From: UBA11346 sp038318565
GTDB taxonomy: Bacteria; Planctomycetota; UBA11346
Reading direction: 5' to 3'
Assembly: GCA_038318565.1 (NCBI GenBank)
Contig: JBBQCI010000007.1
Span: 1-64,000 of the forward strand
Length of the DNA: 64,000 nucleotides
Shown here: in pieces, positions 7,801-16,165 of the stretch
Position numbering within the stretch: the stretch's first letter is position 1
Layout: each line of letters opens with the position of its first letter
Made by a program: the position numbers and the translations under genes
The notes under the pieces: model-generated
Database searches by the model: none
What the model was told of the DNA's origin: nothing
What the model saw: the letters and a program-made list of their open reading frames with translations, nothing else

Positions 7801-8553
7801 CTAGTGGACTGATCCACCAGTGACGGTCAGCGGCTCGGGCGCCTTATCGGCCGGCACGTGTGGGCAGCCCCAGCCGAAGCGCTGATCGGGCATCGCCCAT
7901 TTGACGGCGTTGCGCAGCACCTGCTGCACCGTCGGGTTGTGGTAGGTCGGATAGGTCTCGTGGCCGGGCCGGAAGTAGAACAGCTTCCCGGCACCACGAC
8001 GATAGGTCAAACCAGAGCGGAATACTTCGCCGCCCTGGAACCATGAAATGAAGACGGTCTCAAGCGGCTCGGGCACGCCGAACGGCTCGCCGTACATTTC
8101 CTCATGCGGCAACTCAAAGTAGCGGTCGATGCCAGCGGCGATCGGATGGCCGGGATTGGCGACCCACAGTCGTTCCTTCTCGCCTGCTTCACGCCAGTGC
8201 AGATCGCAGTTGTGGCCCATCAGTCGCTTGAACACTTTGGAGTGGTGGCCGCTGTGCAGCACAATCAGGCCCATGCCCTTGAGCACGCGATCCTGCACAC
8301 GGGCGGCAATGGCGTCTTCGACTTGGCCATGAGCTGCGTGACCCCACCAGGTCAGCACGTCCGTCTCATCAAGGATCTGCTCGGTCAGACCGTGTTCCGG
8401 TTCCTGCAGCGTCGCTGTGCGCGCCATGATATCTGGGTCGCGGTTCAAGGCCGCCGCAATGCAGGCGTGCATACCGTCGGGATAAATGTCCCGCACCAGC
8501 TGATGCTTTTGTTCGTGGACGTTCTCGCCCCAGACTGTGACGCGGATGGGCAT
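7801..8553 (-). CDS. ThuA-domain (trehalose-utilisation type) protein
   Basis: A 250-residue protein of the ThuA family, which adopts a class I glutamine-amidotransferase-like fold and is tied to disaccharide utilisation. Recognisable segments are IRVTVWGENVHEQKH, DVLTWWGHAAHG, GLIVLHSGHHSKVFKRLMG and FYFRPGHETYPTYHNPTVQ. The length fits the family. The ATG at 8553 is supported by GAGGAA eight bases upstream. The downstream neighbour is a Gfo/Idh/MocA oxidoreductase. A LacI-type palindrome 31 bp upstream suggests substrate-inducible repression. The biochemical activity of this family is not firmly settled. Confidence 0.9.
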   Translation of the reverse strand: MPIRVTVWGENVHEQKHQLVRDIYPDGMHACIAAALNRDPDIMARTATLQEPEHGLTEQILDETDVLTWWGHAAHGQVEDAIAARVQDRVLKGMGLIVLHSGHHSKVFKRLMGHNCDLHWREAGEKERLWVANPGHPIAAGIDRYFELPHEEMYGEPFGVPEPLETVFISWFQGGEVFRSGLTYRRGAGKLFYFRPGHETYPTYHNPTVQQVLRNAVKWAMPDQRFGWGCPHVPADKAPEPLTVTGGSVH

Positions 8554-8584
8554 GGGAAGTTCCTCAGACGCTTCGTGGTGGGTT

Positions 8585-8604
8585 CTATGGAAGCGCTTCC
8601 ATAG
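8585..8604. promoter_or_regulatory. LacI-family type operator upstream of the thuA-like gene
   Basis: A 20-bp perfect palindrome with core TGGAAGCGCTTCCA. The central CG flanked by inverted AAG/CTT is the hallmark of LacI/GalR-family operators. It lies 31 bp upstream of the ThuA-like start, where it would overlap the promoter. No LacI-family gene is in the window, so the regulator must be encoded elsewhere. Confidence 0.7.
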
Positions 8605-8713
8605 TGTACTCGGACGAAATGCCCCGCAAGAGCGGTTTACCTATCGAATCCGGCATTCTGTTCGGGGGCTTCGCAGATTGTATCCGCCCGGTGCCGCTAC
8701 GCGGCGCTAGTTC

Positions 8714-9643
8714 CTACGATTCTTTGCTGCGAGTGTCGGTAGCAGCCGAGGAGCACTCGTCACCGCCCTCGTCATGAGCGTAGTGCCGGCGCGGTCGCAA
8801 GCGGGCCAACATGCCATGGCGCGGACTGAGCAGCACCGACAGGACGAATCCGACGCCGAGCGCGGCAACCATGCAGGCGCCGCTGGGCAGATCGAGATGC
8901 CAGCTGGCGAGCAGTCCGAGGCACGAGGCGAGGCCGCCGTACAGCGCCGCGACCAGCAGCATGGTGCCGAATCGTTCGCACCACAGGTAGGCCGTGGCCG
9001 CGGGCAGGATGAATAGCCCCAGCGAAAGCACCAGGCCAACGGCATTCAGCGCGGCAACGATGTTGACCACGACCGCCGCCAACACGCCGAGATGGATCAG
9101 CAGATTGCGACCGCCGCTGACGCGCAGGAACGGCGCATCGAACGCCTCCATCAGAATGGCGCGGTAACACAGACAGAGGACCATGACGGTCGCACAGGTG
9201 GTGGCACAGACCCGCCACAGATCGCCACCGGTGACGCCAAGGATGTTGCCGAAGAGATAGTGCAACAAGTCGATCGGCGCGGCGACCTGACTCATCAGGG
9301 CGATGCCGACCGCAAAACAAATGACGAACAACGCACCGAACGCGGCGTCTTCTGGCAAACGGGTCAGATGGTTGACTAGGCCGCTCATCACGGCGGTACC
9401 CAGGCCGGCGACCGCAGCGCCGGCATAGAGCCCAGTGTGGCCAGGACCCAGCCAGAGATACGCTAGGCCGATGCCAGGCAGCAGGGCGTGACCGAACGAA
9501 TCTGCGATCAGCACGATGCGACGCAGCAACAGGACACAGCCGACTAATCCACCGGCGACGCCAAGCAAAAAAGCCATGGCCAAACCACGGGCGACGAAGC
9601 GGTGGGCGAGCGGATCGCTCAACCAGGCAAAGGCGTCACCCAT
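8714..9643 (-). CDS. Metal (Zn/Mn type) ABC transporter permease
   Basis: A 309-residue inner-membrane protein with about eight or nine hydrophobic helices, of the ZnuB/MntB ABC-3 family. Diagnostic stretches are VLLLRRIVLIADSFGHALLPG, with an early polar helix, and HLGVLAAVVVNIVAALNAVG. A hydrophilic tail follows (last ~25 residues). It overlaps the upstream ATPase gene by 8 bp. No binding-protein gene lies in this operon; the zinc-type binding protein at 21.8-22.7 kb is a candidate partner. Zn versus Mn or Fe cannot be decided from the permease alone. Confidence 0.88.
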   Translation of the reverse strand: MGDAFAWLSDPLAHRFVARGLAMAFLLGVAGGLVGCVLLLRRIVLIADSFGHALLPGIGLAYLWLGPGHTGLYAGAAVAGLGTAVMSGLVNHLTRLPEDAAFGALFVICFAVGIALMSQVAAPIDLLHYLFGNILGVTGGDLWRVCATTCATVMVLCLCYRAILMEAFDAPFLRVSGGRNLLIHLGVLAAVVVNIVAALNAVGLVLSLGLFILPAATAYLWCERFGTMLLVAALYGGLASCLGLLASWHLDLPSGACMVAALGVGFVLSVLLSPRHGMLARLRPRRHYAHDEGGDECSSAATDTRSKES

Positions 9644-10376
9644 GGGTGGACTCCGCGCCGTAGCATCGAGCGACCAGTTCCGGAGTGAGCGTCTCTGCGG
9701 TTGGCCCGCAGGCGATCAATCCGCGATGCATCAACAGGACATGGTCGCACCAAGTGCGCACGGCCGCTAGGTCGTGAATCACTGCAACCGCCAAGCGTCC
9801 GCCCTGGGCCCATTCCTTCAGCCGTTTCAACAGGTCGCGGCAGCTCGGCTCATCCAGACCAGTGAGCGGCTCATCAAGCAGCAACACTTCAGCGCCGCTG
9901 GCTAGGGCGCGCGCGACCAGGGTGCGCTGCTGCTGGCCGCCTGACAATTCAGCGAACGGTCGCTGAGCCAACGCCGTTACGCCCATCGCCTGCATGGCCG
10001 TCGTAACCGCCGCGTGGTCCTCGGCCTGGAAACCGCGCAGCATGCCCAGGCGGGCGTAGCGCCCGGTGGCAACGACGGTGGCGACATCAGCAGGAAAACC
10101 ACCGTCCTGGCTGCGCCGCTGGCCCAGCCAGCTCACCACACCTGGACGACCCGGAACGTCGTGGCCGTTCCACACGATGCGACCCGAGGTCAGCGGCAGC
10201 CAACCGAGGATGCCATGCAGCAAGGTCGATTTCCCGGCGCCATTGGGACCGACAACGCCGACCAGACCGCCGCACGGCAACGCGCAACTGAGATGATGGA
10301 CCGCTGGTCGACGCCGGTAGCAGATGGTGATGTCATCCAACACCAAGTGGTTGTGGTGATGCAGATGACCGCTCAT
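9636..10376 (-). CDS. Metal ABC transporter ATP-binding protein
   Basis: A 246-residue ABC ATPase of the ZnuC/MntA type. It has Walker A GPNGAGKST, a Q-loop in VVSWLGQRRSQDGGFP, signature LSGGQQQRTLVARAL, Walker B LLLDEPLTGLD and an H-loop in VAVIHDLAAVRT. All catalytic elements are intact. The start overlaps the upstream membrane-anchored gene by an ATGA, and the stop overlaps the permease. An N-terminal His-rich stretch (SGHLHHHNHLVLDD) fits a metal-related role but is not proof of it. Confidence 0.9.
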   Translation of the reverse strand: MSGHLHHHNHLVLDDITICYRRRPAVHHLSCALPCGGLVGVVGPNGAGKSTLLHGILGWLPLTSGRIVWNGHDVPGRPGVVSWLGQRRSQDGGFPADVATVVATGRYARLGMLRGFQAEDHAAVTTAMQAMGVTALAQRPFAELSGGQQQRTLVARALASGAEVLLLDEPLTGLDEPSCRDLLKRLKEWAQGGRLAVAVIHDLAAVRTWCDHVLLMHRGLIACGPTAETLTPELVARCYGAESTHG

Positions 10377-10786
10377 GGTGCCGGCTCGGTGGCGACCACG
10401 TCACCGGCCCCCCAGACCAGCCGCTCAGGCGCGTCGCCCAAACGCAGGCGCAAACCGCGATGCGGAGCTGCGGTTGCCAACTCCGCCGTCGCTATCACCA
10501 CCACATCTTCGTGCGATGGAACGCTGACCTGACCATGCCACGTCCACTGGTCGCTGGCGGTTGGTGCCTGCTCGGCCCCTAGCACCAAAACACGCCAGCG
10601 GACCACGGGATAGGTGCTTTGGACTTCCAACGGCAACCGTAGGAGCGCTGCCGGAGCAGTCACGACCAAGGTCGTGGCCGCCACCTGGCCCTCGCGTTCG
10701 ACGATCCAGACCAGTGCAACCGCGGCCACGCAGAAGCCCAGGCCCCAGGCACAGCGCAGCCAGGCAGACGCGCGCATGCCAATCAT
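10373..10786 (-). CDS. Small membrane-anchored protein in the metal ABC operon
   Basis: About 137 residues. One hydrophobic segment (WLRCAWGLGFCVAAVALVWI) anchors the N-terminus, and the remainder is a soluble, probably periplasmic beta-rich domain (TTLVVTAPAALLRLPLEVQ, VVVIATAELATAAP). I do not recognise a family. It is translationally coupled to the ATPase through ATGA at 10373-10376, so a role in the transporter is likely, perhaps taking the place of or assisting a binding protein. Starts at 10786 or 10777 are both possible. A 28-bp inverted repeat lies about 50 bp upstream. Confidence 0.6.
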   Translation of the reverse strand: MIGMRASAWLRCAWGLGFCVAAVALVWIVEREGQVAATTLVVTAPAALLRLPLEVQSTYPVVRWRVLVLGAEQAPTASDQWTWHGQVSVPSHEDVVVIATAELATAAPHRGLRLRLGDAPERLVWGAGDVVATEPAP

Positions 10787-10836
10787 GGCTTCACGTCTGG
10801 CCGGCAAGCGGTGTGGAATAACATGCCTCGGCAGCA

Positions 10837-10864
10837 TGCTGTTGATAAATTTTTATCAACAGCA
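10837..10864. promoter_or_regulatory. 28-bp inverted repeat, probable metalloregulator operator
   Basis: Two perfect 13-bp arms, TGCTGTTGATAAA and its reverse complement, flank a 2-bp centre. It lies between the porin gene end and the ABC operon start. The arms are AT-rich and no T run follows, so an operator fits better than a terminator. The inner GTTGATA/TATCAAC steps recall Fur/Zur-type sites in other bacteria, but the assignment is inferred from context. Confidence 0.55.
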
Positions 10865-10908
10865 GCACCACTGTGGCTGCCCGGCATGTACCGCCGGACG
10901 TCCGCCGT

Positions 10909-12321
10909 TCAGAACGCGACGTTGATGTTCGCGCCGCCCAGCCAGATCAGGTCGTTGCCTGTGATGGTGCCGGGCTTGGCGATCTCCTGCGCGTCGCCGA
11001 GGCCGTCCCCAGGCTTGAGCAGGCCACCGAACAGGCGGATTTGCGCATTGTAGGTATACTGCCAGCGTAGGGTGAGATCGAGTTCGGTGCCAAACGAACG
11101 GCTGCCGTCGGTAACCACAGCCTCGCTGAGTCGGTAGTAGGCCAGCGTGCTGTCGATGCGCACTTTGTCACGCTCGTCGAAACCGGTACCGATGCGGAAC
11201 TTCAACGACTCCAGGTTGCCGACGGTCAGGCGGGACAGCTCGCCGTATTTCTCGTTCTCGACGATCAGGGTGTCGCTGATGCTCTCCCACTCGTTGACGA
11301 AGCCCTCGACATCCGTGGTGGCCGGATCATCGCCAGTCATATAGCCAGCGATCAATTGGAGCCGTCCCTTGCCATACTGGCTGAACTGCCAATCCAGTCC
11401 GGTCTCACCACCATAGCCGCCGAAGCTGGCATCACTGCCGGCGTCTCCTTGCTGGAAGCCGACCTCTAACCACAGACCGGTTTCCCCACTGCGCCAGTCG
11501 ATGCCGCCGCCATAGGTGCGCAGGTTGTCGCCTTTGCGCACGCCGCCGACCACTGGCTCAACCTGCTCGGAGGCATTGAGGGTCACAAAGACCTTATCGC
11601 CATCGGCCGTCGCCGGCTTCCAGTCGAGGGTGGCGCCGAAAATGGTGGAGGCATCCGGCAGGCGGTAGATCCACGGGCTGATCACCATCACATCAAAACC
11701 GCTATAACTGGCCCGGACGCCGTCCCACGAACCGATCGCCGGATCATCAGCTCGCGAATCGAACATAAATGCACCACGGTCAGCGACCATGTTCCAACTG
11801 ACCGGCGTGCGGCCGGCGATCACGCCCAGTTCCTCGAAGCCGAGGAACTCCTTGAGGTTGACGTAGGCATCCTTGAGGACGAGTTGCGACTTCTCGGAGT
11901 TGATTTGCGATTCGTTCGAAGGCGGAGCGACCACGCCTGGACGCGTGTTCGTCACGCCGTAGTCGCCCATGTCGGCGTTGTAGCCGAAGCCGATGACTGC
12001 GGTCGCCCGCTCGTCCATCTTGATTTTCAGGCCGAGTTCGGCGCGCATCGTGCCATAGCCGCGATGATCGGACCCGTCTTTGTTCGAGTCGGTGTAGTTG
12101 TTGCGCTGCAGCACATCCAGGTCGATCAGGCCCTGGACGACCACTTGGCGGGCAGCTCCGGCAGCGGCGCGTCCGGCCCCAAAATCGGTGATCGGGGCGA
12201 GACCGTTGCCGCCGTCCAGCGCCGTCGTGCCGCCACGCGGCACCTGGGTCGGCGTATCTGCGGCGGCCAGGGCACCAGCGAGCAGGAGCAGGGCAGGAAC
12301 GGGATAGCAGATGGATGACAT
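10909..12321 (-). CDS. Outer-membrane beta-barrel (porin-like) protein
   Basis: About 470 residues with a signal peptide (PVPALLLLAGALAAA) and alternating amphipathic strands throughout, ending in a C-terminal Phe (GGANINVAF) as outer-membrane barrels do. Segments such as RAELGLKIKMDERATAVIGF and GGIDWRSGETGLWLEVGF are typical transmembrane strands. The ATG at 12321 has GGAG five bases upstream; the frame extends further but the longer N-terminus masks the signal peptide. It precedes the metal ABC operon on the same strand, so I infer an outer-membrane channel for the same uptake route. A second barrel accompanies the other zinc cluster at 57.9-59.2 kb. The family is not identified; alginate-export-like barrels are an alternative. 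Confidence 0.75.
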   Translation of the reverse strand: MSSICYPVPALLLLAGALAAADTPTQVPRGGTTALDGGNGLAPITDFGAGRAAAGAARQVVVQGLIDLDVLQRNNYTDSNKDGSDHRGYGTMRAELGLKIKMDERATAVIGFGYNADMGDYGVTNTRPGVVAPPSNESQINSEKSQLVLKDAYVNLKEFLGFEELGVIAGRTPVSWNMVADRGAFMFDSRADDPAIGSWDGVRASYSGFDVMVISPWIYRLPDASTIFGATLDWKPATADGDKVFVTLNASEQVEPVVGGVRKGDNLRTYGGGIDWRSGETGLWLEVGFQQGDAGSDASFGGYGGETGLDWQFSQYGKGRLQLIAGYMTGDDPATTDVEGFVNEWESISDTLIVENEKYGELSRLTVGNLESLKFRIGTGFDERDKVRIDSTLAYYRLSEAVVTDGSRSFGTELDLTLRWQYTYNAQIRLFGGLLKPGDGLGDAQEIAKPGTITGNDLIWLGGANINVAF

Positions 12322-12410
12322 GGGGGCTCCAACGGAAGGGCGCAGGTTAGAGCGCTGGGCCGGCACGCCAACCGTATTGCAGCCCTGGCCATGGTCGGCA
12401 GAGTCTGGCC

Positions 12411-13367
12411 ATGCGCGTCCTCATCTTCCTTGTCCTCCTCGCGGCCGCCGGTGGAGGCGCCTGGTACTGGTGGAAACACCACCAGACTGCATCTGCCCTG
12501 GACAACCCCTTCGATCCGACCAACCCGATCGTCGCCCCTGCTGCCGATCTGCCGGCAGACGCCAAGAAGGCGATGGACGAGGCCGACACCCTGTGGTCGC
12601 AGGCCGGCGCAGACGCCCCCCGCGCGCCAAACGCGCCACGCATGGCTAAGCTCTACAGCCAGGTTTTGCTGGCGATGTACGGCCTGCCTGGCGGCCATGA
12701 CGCCGAAGCGACCCTGCTGCGCGACCGCCTGACTCCCCTGGGCGAGGCGCTCTTCTTCTCCAAGGCGAAGTGGCCAAACGACGACAGTGGGCTAATGGGC
12801 GTGCACAGCGTCAGTCCCGGCGAGAATCCTGACGCCATCGCGCGCAGCTACGGTATGAGCCGCGAATTGCTCAATCGTCTACGCGGCAAGGATGTCAATT
12901 CGGCGGATCTGCGTTCGGGTGAGACCATCAAGGTGATCAAGATCAAGGATGCCGGTGGAAATCTGATCGAAGTTGACCTGTCCGACTACACCCTCGATCT
13001 CTACATCGGCGGGGTCTTCGCCAAGCGCTACACCATCGCACACGGCGCTGCCGAGTCGCCGACTCCGATCGGCACGACCCAGATCACCAACCGGGTGTGG
13101 CATCCGCAGTGGACCCATCCGACCAACAAGAAGGTTTTGTCGTACGGTGATCCCGAGAACATCCTCGGCCCGATCTGGTTGGCCTTCGACGCGAAGTTGC
13201 TGGGTGCCAGCAGCATCGGCATCCACGGCTATACCGGGATCGATGGCAAGATGCAGGCTCAAGTCAGCAACGGCTGCATCCGCATGCAGAACCAGGACGC
13301 CGAGGAATTGTTCCAGCTGATCGCCAACCCAGACCGCGCCCAGACCGCGGTGACCATCAGACCGTAA
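12411..13367 (+). CDS. L,D-transpeptidase (YkuD) with LysM-like domain
   Basis: A 318-residue cell-wall enzyme. An N-terminal anchor (MRVLIFLVLLAAAGGGAWYWW) tethers it to the inner membrane. A LysM-like peptidoglycan-binding segment lies around residues 127-168 (HSVSPGENPDAIARSYGMS). The YkuD domain follows (residues ~180-318). Its catalytic motif is intact: His272 in HGYTGIDG and Cys289 in SNGCIRM. It forms or remodels 3-3 peptide cross-links in the periplasm. The gene is divergent from the porin gene and convergent with the PTS IIA gene. It also shows that the organism has peptidoglycan. Confidence 0.9.
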   Translation: MRVLIFLVLLAAAGGGAWYWWKHHQTASALDNPFDPTNPIVAPAADLPADAKKAMDEADTLWSQAGADAPRAPNAPRMAKLYSQVLLAMYGLPGGHDAEATLLRDRLTPLGEALFFSKAKWPNDDSGLMGVHSVSPGENPDAIARSYGMSRELLNRLRGKDVNSADLRSGETIKVIKIKDAGGNLIEVDLSDYTLDLYIGGVFAKRYTIAHGAAESPTPIGTTQITNRVWHPQWTHPTNKKVLSYGDPENILGPIWLAFDAKLLGASSIGIHGYTGIDGKMQAQVSNGCIRMQNQDAEELFQLIANPDRAQTAVTIRP

Positions 13368-13385
13368 AGGTCGTACATCTGGGGA

Positions 13386-13901
13386 TTATCGGAAGAATGC
13401 CCGCAGCGTGTTGAACACATCCTGCTCGGTCTCGGCGGCCATCAGACCGGCGAGCGAGTCCTCATCCTGGACCAGCTGGGCGAACTCGCGGTAGACCTGC
13501 AGGTAGGTGCGATCGTCCCACGGCGGGCTGGTCAGCAACACGAAGAGCCGGGTCGGATCGCCGTCGAGGCTGTCGAAGTCGAGGCCGGGCGGCTCGGCCC
13601 GGGCCAGTCCGATGATGAACGTCTTCGCCTGATAGGTACGGACATGCGGAATGGCGATGCCGGGTGCGATGGCGGTGGTCGCCTTGCGCTCGCGATGCGA
13701 CAGGTCTTTGGTCAGCTTGCCGAGGTTGGCGATGTCTCCGCTGCGTGACAGCAGTTCAGCCAATTCGCTGATCAGCACTTCCTTCTCGCGCCGGTGACGG
13801 GCGCCTTTGGTTGCTTCGCTCTCGTCCGGCTCGCCCTCGGCGGGGACAAAGTCGAGGCGCAGTTTGATGCACTGCGGGCGCAGGAATCTGAGGATGTTCA
13901 C
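13386..13901 (-). CDS. PTS IIA (EIIA-Ntr / fructose type) domain protein
   Basis: A 171-residue cytoplasmic protein with a single EIIA type-2 domain. The phosphorylatable histidine is His86 in GIAIPHVRT, preceded by the usual acidic/helical start and followed by GLDFDSLDGDPTRLFVLLTSP. A short N-terminal extension (residues 1-40) is charged. No EI, HPr or IIBC gene is in the window, so it is most likely regulatory (PtsN-like) rather than a sugar porter. It is the last gene of an HU - secreted protein - IIA operon, and its start overlaps the preceding stop by ATGA. Confidence 0.85.
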   Translation of the reverse strand: MNILRFLRPQCIKLRLDFVPAEGEPDESEATKGARHRREKEVLISELAELLSRSGDIANLGKLTKDLSHRERKATTAIAPGIAIPHVRTYQAKTFIIGLARAEPPGLDFDSLDGDPTRLFVLLTSPPWDDRTYLQVYREFAQLVQDEDSLAGLMAAETEQDVFNTLRAFFR

Positions 13902-14725
13902 TTGCCCAGGGTCGGTTTACTGCCGCCCAGATGGGGGATGAGATCGTCGCCATCGCGCATCTCATAGTCGCCGGTGTCGCTCTGGTAGCCACTGAGTGCA
14001 CCGTCTGCACCGAAGTACAGCGACATAGTCATGCCACTGGCGCGCATGCCGTAGGTGTTGGCGCCGATCAACGTGTCAACCACTGCCTGTTCGACGGGGA
14101 CCATAGTGACCAGACGCAGCACCACCGCCGGCTTAGCCGGAGTCGTGCCGTCGGCTGGACGACCATAGAGATGCAGCGCGGTCATGCGTGGGGTGTCGAT
14201 GCCAAGCGGCCCACCCGCCTGCACCGTGCCGACGAATTCCAGCACCGCGCGATCAGCCCAGGCGACATGCTGGCGCAGCCCCTTGGCCGTGTTCACCACG
14301 CCGACGACGTCGCCGAGATCGCTGGCTTCACCGCGGAAGCGCACTTCGGTTGGTTTTGCAGGATCCGCATCAAGCCGGCGGATGGCCAGCGTCCGCGGCC
14401 GCAGCAGCCCGCGGAAGGCGATCTGCGGCATCTGCGAATTGGTTGAATCAAACAGCACACGTCCATCCGGCCCGCCGATCAGGTCGGCCGTCGAGAGCAC
14501 CGGCTTGGGCGTACCCGCCAGCGCAGCCATGCGGTAGGTCAGACGTTCGCACTCGAGGCGCACCTGCTCGTAGCGCATGCGCACGCCACCGGCTGCCTCG
14601 CTCGGTTGGTCAGGCGACATGCTCAGCTTCATCGCCCCCGAGGACGAAAAGGACATCACCGGTTGGGCGTTCTCCACACAGGCGAGAGACGCCGCCAGCA
14701 GGATGACCATCGCCGCCCGGCGCAT
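13898..14725 (-). CDS. Secreted protein of unknown function between HU and PTS-IIA genes
   Basis: About 275 residues starting at 14725 (RRAAMVILLAASLACVENAQ), a signal peptide with a cysteine that is not an ideal lipobox. The mature part is beta-rich (VRMRYEQVRLECERLTYRM, RFRGEASDLGDVVGVVN, WADRAVLEFVG). The pattern faintly recalls LptA/LptC-type jellyroll proteins of lipopolysaccharide export, but I cannot support that name. The gene starts 1 bp after the HU stop and ends in an ATGA overlap with the PTS IIA gene, so the three are one operon. Confidence 0.6.
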   Translation of the reverse strand: MRRAAMVILLAASLACVENAQPVMSFSSSGAMKLSMSPDQPSEAAGGVRMRYEQVRLECERLTYRMAALAGTPKPVLSTADLIGGPDGRVLFDSTNSQMPQIAFRGLLRPRTLAIRRLDADPAKPTEVRFRGEASDLGDVVGVVNTAKGLRQHVAWADRAVLEFVGTVQAGGPLGIDTPRMTALHLYGRPADGTTPAKPAVVLRLVTMVPVEQAVVDTLIGANTYGMRASGMTMSLYFGADGALSGYQSDTGDYEMRDGDDLIPHLGGSKPTLGK

Positions 14726-14726
14726 C

Positions 14727-15068
14727 TCAGACCTTGGTTTCAGTGCCCGGCAGCGGATTGCCGTCGGCGTCAACCGAGAGGTCCTTGACCTTGGCCTTTA
14801 GCAGTCGGCCAGCGCGGAACTTCACCACCGTCCGACGCTGCACTGGCACCTTCTCGAGGGTCTTCGGATTCAGCGCTGTGCGCGGCTTGCGCGAGACCAG
14901 TTCGAAGACACCAAAATCACGGAATTCCAGGCGGTTGCCTCGACCCAACTCATCGACGATGTCGTCGAGAAAGGCCTGGATGACCTGCAGGGTTTGACCC
15001 TGGGGCAGGTTGAGCTTGGCCGCGATACGGTCGGCGAGAACCCGCTTGGCGATCGTCTGTTCTGACAT
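14727..15068 (-). CDS. HU/IHF-family DNA-binding protein
   Basis: A 113-residue nucleoid protein. Helices (KRVLADRIAAKLNLPQGQ, VIQAFLDDIVDELGRGNR) precede the beta arm EFRDFGVFELVSRKPRTALNP and RRTVVKFRAGRLLKAKV. The arm reads ALNPKTLEKVPV, so the intercalating Pro is retained. The C-terminal ~20 residues extend beyond the usual HU length. It bends and compacts DNA. It is first in the operon with a secreted protein and a PTS IIA; its promoter must lie in the 175 bp shared with the divergent moxR-type gene. Confidence 0.92.
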   Translation of the reverse strand: MSEQTIAKRVLADRIAAKLNLPQGQTLQVIQAFLDDIVDELGRGNRLEFRDFGVFELVSRKPRTALNPKTLEKVPVQRRTVVKFRAGRLLKAKVKDLSVDADGNPLPGTETKV

Positions 15069-15243
15069 GAGCTCGGTCTCCGATGGTTGTCCTGCATAGA
15101 GTTATAGCGGACGGGGGAGCTCCGGGCAAGTGTCTTCACGCTGCAAGTCGCTGGACTGACTGATCTTCCGGTGTGGGCGACGGATCTGTCGGTCAACCCA
15201 GGCAACCATGGCGCAACCATCCTGCATCATGTAAATCCTCAGC

Positions 15244-16161
15244 ATGCAAGACGCTGCGCTCGCAACCGCGCTCGTCGATGGAATATCCACGGTGTTTCGT
15301 GGCCATCGTCGCGCCGCTGAACTCACCATTACGGGCTGGCTGGCTCGCGGCCACCTGCTGGTCGAAGACGTGCCGGGAGTCGGCAAGACCACTCTCGCCC
15401 GCGCCCTTGCCGCCGCCACCGGTGGCAGCTTCAAACGCATCCAGTGCGTCCCCGACTTGATGCCGGCCGACATCACCGGCACCTCGGTGTGGGACGAACA
15501 TGAGCGCCGCTTCGTCTTCCACCCCGGTCCGGTGTTCTGCGATGTGCTGTTGGCTGACGAGTTGAACCGCACTCCGCCTCGCACGCAGAGCGCATTGCTT
15601 GAAGCGCTGGCCGAGGGCCAGGTCACCGCTGATGGCGAGGCCCGTCCGTTGGCCGAACGTTTCTGCTGCATCGCCACGCAGAATCCGATCGACCACGCCG
15701 GCACCTATCCGTTACCCGACAGCCAGCGCGACCGCTTCCTGTTACGCTTCGCTCTCGGCTATCCCGATCAGTCCGCCGAACTGGAACTGATGCGACGTGA
15801 CGGTGCTGGCGCCGACCTCGCCCGGCTGGGTGCGGTGGTCGATGCCGCCGGAGCGGCCCACCTGCGCCAGGCCGCCGCTGCGATCGCCGTCTCTGACGAA
15901 GTACGCGGCTACGCTCTCGCCGTAATCCGCGCCACCCGCGCCAGCAAGGGCTTGGCCTTGGGTGCCAGCCCGCGGGCGGCACTGGGACTGCAACGCCTGG
16001 CTCAGGCCCGCGCCCTGCTTGCCGGTCGTTCCTTCACCACGCCCGACGACGTCCAGGGCATCGCCGTCGAGGCCCTGGCCCATCGCGTCGTGCCACGTGG
16101 GGCAGGTGATCCCGAACAGGCGGTGCGCGACGTGGTCGCCGCCGTTCCCGTCCCGCGCTGA
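15244..16161 (+). CDS. MoxR-family AAA+ ATPase
   Basis: A 305-residue AAA+ chaperone-like ATPase with Walker A DVPGVGKTTLARAL, Walker B VLLADELNRTPP, sensor 1 in FCCIATQNPIDHAGTYPLP and an Arg finger region SQRDRFLLRF. MoxR proteins work with DUF58 (VWA-like) partners in maturation of periplasmic or membrane complexes. The next two genes are exactly a DUF58 protein and a membrane transglutaminase, the classic triad. It opens an operon that runs without real gaps to 21.8 kb. Confidence 0.92.
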   Translation: MQDAALATALVDGISTVFRGHRRAAELTITGWLARGHLLVEDVPGVGKTTLARALAAATGGSFKRIQCVPDLMPADITGTSVWDEHERRFVFHPGPVFCDVLLADELNRTPPRTQSALLEALAEGQVTADGEARPLAERFCCIATQNPIDHAGTYPLPDSQRDRFLLRFALGYPDQSAELELMRRDGAGADLARLGAVVDAAGAAHLRQAAAAIAVSDEVRGYALAVIRATRASKGLALGASPRAALGLQRLAQARALLAGRSFTTPDDVQGIAVEALAHRVVPRGAGDPEQAVRDVVAAVPVPR

Positions 16162-16165
16162 CAAC

